This document shows, piece after piece, positions 16,742-24,251 of a stretch of 24,371 nucleotides of DNA; positions within the stretch are counted from its first letter, which is position 1; each line of letters starts with the position of its first letter. The stretch is from the NCBI GenBank assembly GCA_050123375.1, contig JASFHF010000031.1, positions 1 through 24,371 on the forward strand, written 5' to 3'. Both the position numbers and the translations under genes were made by a program. The notes below the pieces were generated by a model. It worked only from the letters and a program-made list of their open reading frames with translations. It made no database searches and had not been told where the DNA came from. The DNA is from JASFHF01 sp050123375 (GTDB lineage Bacteria; Pseudomonadota; Gammaproteobacteria; UBA12402).

Positions 16742-18082
16742 ATGCTTAAAAAAGTACTTATTGCCAACCGAGGAGAAATCGCATTACGAATACTACGTGC
16801 TTGTAAAGAACTTGATATAAAAACCATTGCTGTACATTCTACCGCTGACGAACAACTAATGCATGTACGCCTTGCTGATGAATCAGTCTGCATTGGTCCT
16901 GCTCCTGCTATTGAGAGTTATTTAAATATTCCAGCAGTTATTAGCGCAGCAGAAATTACTAATGCTGATGCTATTCATCCTGGCTATGGCTTTTTAGCAG
17001 AAAACGCTGCATTTGCTGAACAAGTAGAAAGCTGCGGTTTTACTTTTATTGGCCCAGAAGCAAAAACGATTCGTCAAATGGGAGATAAAATTTCGGCAAT
17101 TGCCACAATGAAAGATTCAGGCGTTCCTTGTGTACCAGGATCTGACGGCCCCATTACTAATGACAACGCCGAGAATATTCGTTTAGCCAATAAAATTGGT
17201 TATCCAATTATCATTAAAGCTGCGGGCGGCGGCGGCGGACGCGGTATGCGTATCGTCCGTTCTGAAGAAGAATTACTTCCAGCAATCAATATGACTAAAA
17301 CTGAAGCTGGCGCTGCTTTTGGGAATGATGTCGTTTACATGGAAAAATTTTTAGAAAACCCTCGCCACATAGAATTTCAAGTATTAGCTGACGGACAAGG
17401 TAATGCGATTCATTTAGGCGAACGTGACTGCTCCATGCAACGCCGCCACCAAAAAGTTTTAGAAGAAGCACCCGCTCCGGGCATTACCCAGAAACAGCGC
17501 AATGAAATGGGAGAATTATGTGCGGAAGCATGTCGAAAAATGAATTATCGCGGCGCGGGAACTTTTGAATTTTTATATGAAAACGGCTGCTTTTATTTTA
17601 TCGAAATGAATACACGTATTCAGGTAGAACACCCTATTACCGAAGCAATTACTGGTGTAGACATTGTAAAAGAACAACTATATATCGCTGCTGGTGAAAA
17701 ATTGCGTATTAAGCAAAAAGATATAAAAATAAAGGGGCACGCGATAGAATGCCGTATCAATGCAGAAGACCCAAAAACTTTTTTTCCCTCTCCAGGTAAA
17801 GTTCTTTTATTTCATCCTCCCGGAGGCCCAGGTGTGCGTGTTGATGCTTATATATATAGCAGTTACACCGTCCCTCCGCATTATGATTCGCTGATAGGTA
17901 AGATCATTGTCCATGATGAAACCAGAGATACTGCTATCGCTAAAATGCGTGGCGCATTAGACGAAACTGTAATTGACGGAATTAAAACTAATATTATGAT
18001 GCATCACAAAATTTTGGATGATGCAAATTTTAAAACCGGCGGCGCTAATATCCACTGGCTAGAAAAGTTACTGACATTGTAG
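16742..18082 (+). CDS. accC: Biotin carboxylase subunit of acetyl-CoA carboxylase
   Basis: This 446-residue enzyme carboxylates the biotin on AccB with ATP and bicarbonate. It begins with the N-terminal biotin-carboxylase fold (KVLIANRGEIALRILRAC), has the ATP-grasp glycine loop AAGGGGGRGMRIV near 160-172, the catalytic EMNTRIQVEHPITE stretch near 287-300, and the C-terminal domain. The length matches the family (449 in E. coli). It is in an operon with accB. In many gammaproteobacteria prmA and dusB follow before fis; here fis comes next, after a 416-bp gap. Confidence 0.95.
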   Translation: MLKKVLIANRGEIALRILRACKELDIKTIAVHSTADEQLMHVRLADESVCIGPAPAIESYLNIPAVISAAEITNADAIHPGYGFLAENAAFAEQVESCGFTFIGPEAKTIRQMGDKISAIATMKDSGVPCVPGSDGPITNDNAENIRLANKIGYPIIIKAAGGGGGRGMRIVRSEEELLPAINMTKTEAGAAFGNDVVYMEKFLENPRHIEFQVLADGQGNAIHLGERDCSMQRRHQKVLEEAPAPGITQKQRNEMGELCAEACRKMNYRGAGTFEFLYENGCFYFIEMNTRIQVEHPITEAITGVDIVKEQLYIAAGEKLRIKQKDIKIKGHAIECRINAEDPKTFFPSPGKVLLFHPPGGPGVRVDAYIYSSYTVPPHYDSLIGKIIVHDETRDTAIAKMRGALDETVIDGIKTNIMMHHKILDDANFKTGGANIHWLEKLLTL

Positions 18083-18160
18083 ATAAAGAAGTTTTAACTT
18101 GTCGTAAAGAAAAATCATCTTACGATAGTTATGAGCACAAATTACGCTTTATGGAAGTAA

Positions 18161-18195
18161 TCCCGGAAATCGGCCGCAAGGCCGATTATCCGGGA
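18161..18195. repeat. GC-rich REP-like hairpin with GCAA loop
   Basis: The arms TCCCGGAAATCGGCC (18161-18175) and GGCCGATTATCCGGGA (18180-18195) pair along their length with one bulged base, around the tetraloop GCAA. The composition is far more GC-rich than the surrounding DNA. No T-run follows, so a simple intrinsic terminator is unlikely; a repetitive extragenic palindrome is more plausible. Confidence 0.7.
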
Positions 18196-18257
18196 TCCAC
18201 CCTGAAGCTTCAAAAAATTTCATTTTACCTGCTTTCGAGGAATAAGAAAGTAAAAAA

Positions 18258-18301
18258 AGTTGTCAAATCATACTTGAGAACCTGACAACTGGTGATATAA
18301 T
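18258..18301 (+). promoter_or_regulatory. fis promoter with overlapping inverted repeat
   Basis: A -35 box TTGAGA (18274-18279) and a consensus -10 box TATAAT (18296-18301) are 16 nt apart. A perfect 8-bp inverted repeat, AGTTGTCA (18258-18265) and TGACAACT (18283-18290), brackets the -35 box, so a dimeric regulator may bind here. Confidence 0.65.
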
Positions 18302-18343
18302 ACACCATGTTTTGTTCAAAAATCAACCTGGACTATTGAACAA

Positions 18344-18382
18344 ATGGGCTTACGCAAAAAGATGAGTGCGGAGCAAAAATGA
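18344..18382 (+). other. Tiny ORF 1 of the fis leader
   Basis: A 12-codon frame starts at ATG 18344, encodes MGLRKKMSAEQK, and ends with a TGA that overlaps the next ATG (ATGA). There is no clear ribosome site. Its translation is unproven. Confidence 0.25.
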
Positions 18383-18414
18383 GCGAAAGACGCGAGTTTA
18401 CGAATAATAAATGA
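18379..18414 (+). other. Tiny ORF 2 of the fis leader
   Basis: An 11-codon frame encodes MSERREFTNNK and ends in an ATGA overlap with the third tiny ORF. Its translation is unproven. Confidence 0.25.
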
Positions 18415-18512
18415 GCGGCTTGAGCGAATTTTTAACAAAGCAGATCGCTTTTTGCATGAGCCCAAGACAGAAGTTAATGTTTAAAAGGATACAAAACTAT
18501 GAACATGATTGA
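18411..18512 (+). other. Tiny ORF 3, overlapping the fis start
   Basis: A 33-codon frame starts at ATG 18411 and ends with TGA at 18510-18512, inside the first codons of fis in another frame. If translated it would deliver ribosomes across the fis start codon. It resembles no protein I know. Confidence 0.25.
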
Positions 18513-18807
18513 AACCGAATCTGCCTCACCCGAGCAACAATCTGAAACATTACAAACAGGAAGTCTGCTAGCACAGCAAAAACCATTAAGCCATAACGTG
18601 CTAGAAGCCATTAGCAGCTACTTTGATAAAGTTGGCAATACTTTTGTTAATAATGTCTACGAAATGGTACTTGCCGAAGTAGAAAAACCACTGCTTGAGG
18701 CAGTAATGTCATATACCAAAGGCAATCAATCCAAAGCCGCAATTGTGCTAGGTATAAGCCGCGGAACTTTGCGCAAAAAACTAAAAATTTACGGCATGTT
18801 AGATTAA
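18499..18807 (+). CDS. fis: DNA-binding protein Fis
   Basis: This 102-residue nucleoid-associated protein bends DNA and adjusts transcription, replication and recombination. The C-terminal helix-turn-helix is unmistakable (KGNQSKAAIVLGISRGTLRKK, then LKIYGM), and the preceding PLLEAVMSYT helix is the dimer region. The N-terminal 25 residues are variable and rich in Glu, Ser and Gln. AAAAGGAT at 18483-18490 is the ribosome site for ATG 18499. It is not preceded by dusB, its usual operon partner. In intracellular Legionella relatives Fis proteins also regulate effector genes, which may matter next to dotU-icmF. Confidence 0.95.
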   Translation: MNMIETESASPEQQSETLQTGSLLAQQKPLSHNVLEAISSYFDKVGNTFVNNVYEMVLAEVEKPLLEAVMSYTKGNQSKAAIVLGISRGTLRKKLKIYGMLD

Positions 18808-18816
18808 CTATAAGGA

Positions 18817-18979
18817 ATAGGGGACAGAGCTTCACTCGTTACAGAGCAAATAAAGTCGTCGGGTCGAGAGCTTTACATAATTACAAGGCCTTGTTTGTTG
18901 CTTTGTAATCATGTAAAGCTCCGACCCTTGAATAAACTAATTAATCTATCCCATAATTATGTGAAGCTCCGTCCCCTAT
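18817..18979. repeat. Nested REP-like inverted repeats downstream of fis
   Basis: An outer pair, 18817-18835 and 18961-18979, matches as inverted repeats at 18 of 19 positions (ATAGGGGAC.GAGCTTCAC). An inner pair, 18861-18888 and 18901-18927, matches with one gap and two mismatches (GGGTCG.GAGCTTTACAT and ATTACAA). All four arms are variants of one motif of about 20 bp, GGG.C.GAGCTT.AC. The arrangement resembles REP/BIME elements mobilised by RAYT transposases, but no transposase is present. Confidence 0.75.
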
Positions 18980-19038
18980 ACTTTACCTATACTTTCTAGT
19001 ATCATGGTGAAAGCGAATGATATAAAAGCTTATTTACT

Positions 19039-19806
19039 ATGGTTTCAGAACTTATTACAAACTCTTTATCGTACACATTTGATAATCATAAAACGAAATC
19101 CTTCAATGGAAATCGCCGTGCAATTTTAACCAATAAAAATTTATTAATTGATGCTGCGAACAATCTATTTTCCGAAATAACACACTTAAAACGCAAAAAA
19201 AATTGCACAGATATTTTACATTTACGCAAACATTTACTCAACGAAATCCATAAATTTCAAATTAAAGCTGAAACACTGCGATATGATACTGATAATATTC
19301 TAATTAGCCGTTATGCAATCAGCGCCACCCTCGATGAAATCATAAGCCAAACCTCTTGGGGAAAAGAGTGCAATTGGCAAAAACATTCACTCTTGCAAGA
19401 ATTGCAACAACATGCAAATGCTGACGAACATTTTTTCACTATTTTAGATCGTATTTGCCGCGCACCAAATAAATTTATTGATAACATTGAATTAATGTAT
19501 ATCTGCTTATCCTTAGGTTTTGCTGGAAAATTCCGTCATCAACCACAAGAAAAACTAAATTTACAAAAAATTATTGATGCCACCTATAAAATGATACGTG
19601 CGCACCGAGGTGAAATTGATAAACGCCTATCACCCGCTATCAAATCCAATAAAACTTACAGCAAAGAAAAATGTAAAACTTTACCTATTTGGCGCACCAC
19701 AATTATTGCGAGTATTCTTGTACTTGGGATATATGGAGGATTTAATTACAAATTAAAATCTTATTCCAATAAACTAATACAACAAATTCAATTAGCATCA
19801 AAATGA
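19039..19806 (+). CDS. dotU: DotU/IcmH family protein of the Dot/Icm (type IVB) secretion system
   Basis: This 255-residue inner-membrane protein is of the DotU/IcmH/TssL family. The cytoplasmic domain carries the family pattern ISRYAISATLDEIISQTSWG (about 95-114), HFFTILDRICRAP, and ELMYICLSLGFAGKFR; one membrane helix lies at about 220-240 with a short tail. DotU and IcmF stabilise the Dot/Icm complex. The gene overlaps icmF by 4 nt (ATGA). No other type VI genes are near, and this favours the Dot/Icm version over TssL. The start lacks a good ribosome site. Confidence 0.85.
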   Translation: MVSELITNSLSYTFDNHKTKSFNGNRRAILTNKNLLIDAANNLFSEITHLKRKKNCTDILHLRKHLLNEIHKFQIKAETLRYDTDNILISRYAISATLDEIISQTSWGKECNWQKHSLLQELQQHANADEHFFTILDRICRAPNKFIDNIELMYICLSLGFAGKFRHQPQEKLNLQKIIDATYKMIRAHRGEIDKRLSPAIKSNKTYSKEKCKTLPIWRTTIIASILVLGIYGGFNYKLKSYSNKLIQQIQLASK

Positions 19807-22800
19807 AAAAATTTTACTTACAGAACAATACAAAAAGAACTATAAAGAAACGAGTTAAAGACGCAATTTGTTTTTTAAAAAAAACTGGGATAGCAAAAAA
19901 CAAAAAAAACCCCGCCCTAAGCTCTCTGCCATACTACATCATGCTGGGTTCACAAAGCTCTGGAAAAACCACATTGCTAACAAAATCAGAACTTAAATTT
20001 ATCTTAAGTAAAAAAACTAAAGATGATGAAAAAAACCAACCAACTCAAAACTATAGTTGGTGGGCAACAGAGCATGCGGTAATTATTGATACACCTGGAA
20101 AATATTTCACCACTACCAAAAATAAAATAAATAATATACAGAAATATTTTTTCCGTTTAATAAAAAAATATAACGACTCAACTCTGCCTGCCGGAATATT
20201 GTTGATTGTAGATTTGAACAATTTTTTACGTAAATCAAAAACATTAAAAAAAGATTTTTTTCACACAATCCGCGAGCAACTATCCACTATTACAAAAATA
20301 TTTCGTGCAAATATCCCAACCTATCTTATCTTTAATAAAAGTGATTTAATCACTGGATTTCGTGAATATTTTGATGATTTGAGCCGTGAAGAACGTCAGC
20401 AAGCTTGGGGAAATTTAATCAAAACCAGAAAAATCACTGATAAAACCTTTGCAGATAATTTCAATGGGATTTTTAACAACATAATCCAACGCTTAAATGA
20501 CCAACTAATCTGGCATTTGCAGCACGAACGTAATCAGGATAAACGCATCTTAATTAATGAATTCCCAGCTAAAATAGCACAATTAAAAAAACCAATAAAT
20601 TATTTACTAAATAATGTTTTTCGCAAGCTTGGCAAAGAATTTTGCCCTACCGGCGTATTCTTTGTTAGCGCCACTCAAGAAAAAATTACTGATTATTATG
20701 AACATGATGACACGGTATCATCAACTTGCCGCTCATTAATTAATATCCAGCCACCAAGCAATAAAGCTTATTTTGTGCATGACTTATTTTGCAATCATTT
20801 TTTTGCAGAAAAAATTCCAATTACAAAAAAAAGAAATCTATTTTACCGCAGCAATCTAACTCGTTTATTTATCTATCCCACATTAATTATTTTAATCGGT
20901 TTTTTTACCTATATGTGCTGGTATAAATATAATCGCCAAATAGGCGTTATTAAACAAGCACAGCAATTAATAATTAACAATCAGTCATCTAACCGTAAAA
21001 ATAAAAAATTTAATACGCTTTTTACTTTACAGCAAATTAATTCAGCATTAACTAATTCCAGCGCCTGGTTTGCTTTAATTCCAAATCAAGCAAACTCCGA
21101 ACTACAGCAAAAAATATCTACAATATACAGCAAAAAGTTGAACTCTATTGTGTTGCCAAAAATTATATCTTTGCTGAAAAAAAACCTTCGCGCGCCAAAA
21201 TCATCTCCCGTCACTTTATACAACAGCTTAAAAAGCTATTTGATGTTGGGAAATACTGAAAAATACGATGCCATTTATTTAGAGAACTCATTATACGCAA
21301 TCTTAACCAATGATAAGACCAAAACAAACCAAGACATACTCCCATATTTAAATGATTGGCTGGAACAGAATACCCCAAAAATTAAATTGAACAAAAAGTT
21401 AATAAAATATGCACGTGATCACTTACAACAACTAAACCCTGTTGATTTAGCATTTGCCATTTTATCCAACAAGTCTACAAATAATAAATTATTGTCATTA
21501 AACTTAAATTCCAACTCCCAAGCAGCTTATGTTTTTACCTTCGTTAATAACGATAACACTATTCAAAGCATGTATACTGCCCAAAATTTTGCAAAAATTT
21601 ACCCGGATTTAATTAATACTGCGGCTATTGAAGCAATAAAAGGAAATTGGGTCATAGGCAACACTAATTTTTCGCAATCTATTAACAAAACTACTCAACA
21701 ATTAACCGATAAATATTTACTAAATTATGCGAACACTTGGCTGCAGTTTATTAGCAATATAAAAATAATACACTTTACTGAAATCAATAACCTGGTTGCT
21801 GCTGTACAACTTCTTAGTAATGATAGCTCGCCACTACTTTCGCTGGCTAAACTAATACAAAATAATATTGTGCCGCAAGTCGCCGCAATTAGTCCCACAT
21901 TAAAAAACTTTGCCGCTCTGTCTAATGATATTTCACAGCAAAACTCTTCAAAAAATGCAATTGTTGCCCTAAAAAATCTTGCTATCTACTTACAGCCTAT
22001 CAGCGATACTAATGCAGATAAATTAGTATTTACTATGACTAGCATGCGCATGTTTAATAATGGTGCCAAAGAAAACGATCCAATTGAACACTTACTTGAA
22101 ATATCACAAAATTATCCTGAACCACTTAAAAGCTGGCTATACGATCTTGGTACTAATGCATGGCATTTAATGCTTATGCTTTCCGAAAATTATATAAATG
22201 ACGCATGGCAAAAAAATATTTTGCCGCAATATAATGCACAAATCGCTAATCGCTTTCCATTCGATAATACCTGCAGCAATGATGTAAGTTTAACCAGCTT
22301 TAGTTATTTCTTTGCCCCAGATGGTTTACTTGCTAAGTTTTTCAAAAACTACCTTTCCCCATTTGTAGACTCATCACAAATACCATGGAAACTAAAAAAT
22401 CTAGATGGTGATTCATTGCCAATTTATGATGATACTTTAGCATCACTACAAAAAGCCTTTCAAATTCAATATACGTATTTTCGGCGCAGCGATCAGTCGC
22501 TTTATGTGCCTTTCGCAATCCAACCGCTATCCTTAAACCAAAATACTGCTGCCTTTACACTTACTTTAGGAAATCAACAAGTCACTTATCAAAATAATAT
22601 GCAATATTCCGCGGATCAATTTATTTGGCCAGACAATGTAAACTCAAATATTATTAAAATAATCTTCACCGATCAAGACGGCAAACAAACTTCAATAATT
22701 GAACACGGACCCTGGGCATGGTTTAAGCTGCTGCAACAACAAAAAATGCAATTAACCAAAGATAAATATTATGACGTAACCTTTAATAAAAAGGATTCGT

Positions 22801-22889
22801 CAGCAGATATAGCTTTAGCCACCCCGCAAAAAAACAATCCATTTTCATTAAAATTATTTAGACATTTTAATTTGCCTAGTGATTTATAA
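19803..22889 (+). CDS. icmF: IcmF (TssM-like) protein of the Dot/Icm secretion system
   Basis: This 1028-residue protein has a G domain with Walker A GSQSSGKT (49-56), DTPG (96-99) and an NKSD motif near 178. One membrane helix lies at about 352-372 (LFIYPTLIILIGFFTYMCW), followed by the long IcmF-related C-terminal domain of about 650 residues presumed to be periplasmic. It partners DotU in anchoring the secretion complex. The two N-terminal membrane helices typical of TssM/IcmF are absent here: the protein starts with a basic stretch shortly before Walker A. Translation is coupled to dotU by ATGA. pyrE follows by 12 nt and may share the transcript. Confidence 0.88.
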   Translation: MKKFYLQNNTKRTIKKRVKDAICFLKKTGIAKNKKNPALSSLPYYIMLGSQSSGKTTLLTKSELKFILSKKTKDDEKNQPTQNYSWWATEHAVIIDTPGKYFTTTKNKINNIQKYFFRLIKKYNDSTLPAGILLIVDLNNFLRKSKTLKKDFFHTIREQLSTITKIFRANIPTYLIFNKSDLITGFREYFDDLSREERQQAWGNLIKTRKITDKTFADNFNGIFNNIIQRLNDQLIWHLQHERNQDKRILINEFPAKIAQLKKPINYLLNNVFRKLGKEFCPTGVFFVSATQEKITDYYEHDDTVSSTCRSLINIQPPSNKAYFVHDLFCNHFFAEKIPITKKRNLFYRSNLTRLFIYPTLIILIGFFTYMCWYKYNRQIGVIKQAQQLIINNQSSNRKNKKFNTLFTLQQINSALTNSSAWFALIPNQANSELQQKISTIYSKKLNSIVLPKIISLLKKNLRAPKSSPVTLYNSLKSYLMLGNTEKYDAIYLENSLYAILTNDKTKTNQDILPYLNDWLEQNTPKIKLNKKLIKYARDHLQQLNPVDLAFAILSNKSTNNKLLSLNLNSNSQAAYVFTFVNNDNTIQSMYTAQNFAKIYPDLINTAAIEAIKGNWVIGNTNFSQSINKTTQQLTDKYLLNYANTWLQFISNIKIIHFTEINNLVAAVQLLSNDSSPLLSLAKLIQNNIVPQVAAISPTLKNFAALSNDISQQNSSKNAIVALKNLAIYLQPISDTNADKLVFTMTSMRMFNNGAKENDPIEHLLEISQNYPEPLKSWLYDLGTNAWHLMLMLSENYINDAWQKNILPQYNAQIANRFPFDNTCSNDVSLTSFSYFFAPDGLLAKFFKNYLSPFVDSSQIPWKLKNLDGDSLPIYDDTLASLQKAFQIQYTYFRRSDQSLYVPFAIQPLSLNQNTAAFTLTLGNQQVTYQNNMQYSADQFIWPDNVNSNIIKIIFTDQDGKQTSIIEHGPWAWFKLLQQQKMQLTKDKYYDVTFNKKDSSADIALATPQKNNPFSLKLFRHFNLPSDL

Positions 22890-22901
22890 AGGAATTTGCC
22901 C

Positions 22902-23546
22902 ATGCATAATTATAAAAAACAATTTATTGAATTTTGTCTTAAACATGAAGTAATTCGTTTTGGTGAATTTACCTTAAAATCAGGCCGCATTAGTCCATAT
23001 TTTTTTAACGCAGGGCTGTTTAATACCGGGGAAATGATTGCGCATCTTGGAGAATTTTATGCACAAGCAATAAATGCCGCGAAGTTAAATTTTGATATAT
23101 TATTTGGGCCAGCGTACAAAGGCATTCCACTAGTTGTAAGCACCACAATTGCTTTGGCACAAAAGCATAATATTAATAAACCATTTTGCTTTAATCGCAA
23201 AATGGTGAAAACTCACGGTGAAGGCGGTAAATTAGTAGGCGCACCCATGCAAGGAAAAATTTTATTGATTGATGACGTAATTACTGCAGGCACCGCGGTT
23301 CGCGAAGTAATGCCTTTGATAGAAGAAAATAATGCTCAATTAAGTGGGATTTGCGTCGCATTAAACCGACAAGAACGCGGTACCGGAAAAACCTCCGCAA
23401 TACAAGAAATCGAACAAAAATATAATATCCCAGTAATAAGCATCATAACGCTTGAAGATATTTTAGCTTATTTAAAAACATCTGCCGAGTTTTCTGAATT
23501 TGCAGAAAAAGTAGAAGCTTATCGTAAAAAATATGGTTCTGAATAA
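22902..23546 (+). CDS. pyrE: Orotate phosphoribosyltransferase
   Basis: This 214-residue enzyme converts orotate and PRPP to orotidine 5'-phosphate in pyrimidine synthesis. The PRPP-binding signature ILLIDDVITAGTAVREV is at about 120-136, FGPAYKGIPL near 68 and FNRKMVKTHGEGG near 97 give the catalytic lysine loop. Length agrees with E. coli PyrE (213). I prefer ATG 22902, with AAAGGA at 22888-22893, over a TTG two codons upstream. Confidence 0.95.
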   Translation: MHNYKKQFIEFCLKHEVIRFGEFTLKSGRISPYFFNAGLFNTGEMIAHLGEFYAQAINAAKLNFDILFGPAYKGIPLVVSTTIALAQKHNINKPFCFNRKMVKTHGEGGKLVGAPMQGKILLIDDVITAGTAVREVMPLIEENNAQLSGICVALNRQERGTGKTSAIQEIEQKYNIPVISIITLEDILAYLKTSAEFSEFAEKVEAYRKKYGSE

Positions 23547-23571
23547 CAAAAATTTAGAACCTGAGAACCAT
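23533..23571. terminator. Weak inverted repeat at the pyrE 3' end
   Basis: ATGGTTCT (23533-23540) and AGAACCAT (23564-23571) form an 8-bp stem with a 23-nt loop that includes the pyrE stop, followed by a five-T run at 23577-23581. It may act as a terminator, but the large loop makes it weak. Confidence 0.3.
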
Positions 23572-23598
23572 CTTGCTTTTTGGTTGCTTCAACATTAA

Positions 23599-24177
23599 TT
23601 AAAGAATATTACAAATTTTTTTATTATCATCACAATTTTTTATTATTTTATTTAAATTTGCAATCTTCGAATTGCATTCCATTTCCAACACTCTAAAGCC
23701 CGCACCCTTAATTTTTTTAAGAAATTTTTTATATTTCTTTCTGACTAACGGCGCGTTTTTTAAAACCTGTTCTTTAACCAGTTGTTTCGGATTTTCTTCT
23801 ATATTTTTTTGCAAAAAACCATATGGCAAAACCACAAAACTATCCATATCATTATTTGAAATATTGTAATATTTCATAACCAGATCGTATTTTTTATTAA
23901 TTTTATTTAATTCAGATTTTAACAACGGTAACATATCTTCATTAATATTCTGCATTATTTCTTTAATATCTGATTTTATATCTTCATAATCAGTTAAGTT
24001 AACTTTTCTTAAAAATGTTCGACATTTTATTTTCAGTTTTATAAGCTTTTCGTTGGCGCTATGATCTTGCTTCCTTTCTAATAATTTTTCACAATCTTTT
24101 TTTATCTCTAATAATTTTTGGTCAAATAAAAATTTTTCAAGATTTTTTATTGTTTTTAGTCGGATTTTAACTAGCAT
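23599..24177 (-). CDS. Lysine-rich helical protein of unknown function
   Basis: I do not recognise this 192-residue protein. It is strongly charged, rich in Lys, Asn, Ile and Glu, without membrane segments or signal peptide, and its first 110 residues read as coiled-coil-like helices. I chose ATG 24177; a TTG at 24216 lengthens it by 13 residues but coincides with the start site predicted from a TATAAT at 24228-24223. Neither start has a ribosome site. It lies between pyrE and an IS element and is more AT-rich than its neighbours. In a Dot/Icm organism such orphan proteins are candidate effectors, which is speculation. Confidence 0.6.
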   Translation of the reverse strand: MLVKIRLKTIKNLEKFLFDQKLLEIKKDCEKLLERKQDHSANEKLIKLKIKCRTFLRKVNLTDYEDIKSDIKEIMQNINEDMLPLLKSELNKINKKYDLVMKYYNISNNDMDSFVVLPYGFLQKNIEENPKQLVKEQVLKNAPLVRKKYKKFLKKIKGAGFRVLEMECNSKIANLNKIIKNCDDNKKICNIL

Positions 24178-24251
24178 TTTTATTTTATTACAAGATTTAT
24201 TTTCTGCTATTTTCAATATTTTATTATAACTTTGTTTCGCACCAATTATAA

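Larger units (their letters stand above)
18311..18464 (+). ncRNA. Structured leader RNA upstream of fis (candidate)
   Basis: The transcript from the promoter above would begin near 18308. It contains a 9-bp hairpin (18311-18319 with 18336-18344) and a long-range stem in which 18345-18361 pairs with 18448-18464 in 16 of 17 positions, one being G-U, closing an 86-nt interior. The two stems are directly adjacent. This could be a regulatory leader, an independent small RNA, or a dispersed repeat element; I recognise no known RNA family. Confidence 0.45.
18083..18498. other. accC-fis intergenic region: hairpin, promoter and structured leader
   Basis: This 416-bp stretch has no long gene. It holds a GC-rich hairpin (18161-18195), a sigma70-type promoter with an inverted repeat (18258-18301), and then a transcribed leader of about 190 nt with two stems and three very short chained ORFs before fis. 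Confidence 0.6.

Noticed and set aside
18344..18464. 6S RNA, 4.5S RNA or a known riboswitch upstream of fis
   Set aside because: The stem order and sequence do not match the hallmarks I know of these RNAs.
18647..18835. 62-codon minus-strand frame
   Set aside because: It is antisense to fis and runs into the repeat region.
18817..18979. CRISPR array
   Set aside because: The repeats are inverted and nested with unequal spacing, not direct with uniform spacers.
19039..22889. Type VI secretion (TssL-TssM) reading of the pair
   Set aside because: No tssB, tssC, hcp, vgrG or clpV is next to it and pyrE follows directly; the Dot/Icm reading fits better, though the rest of the genome is unseen.
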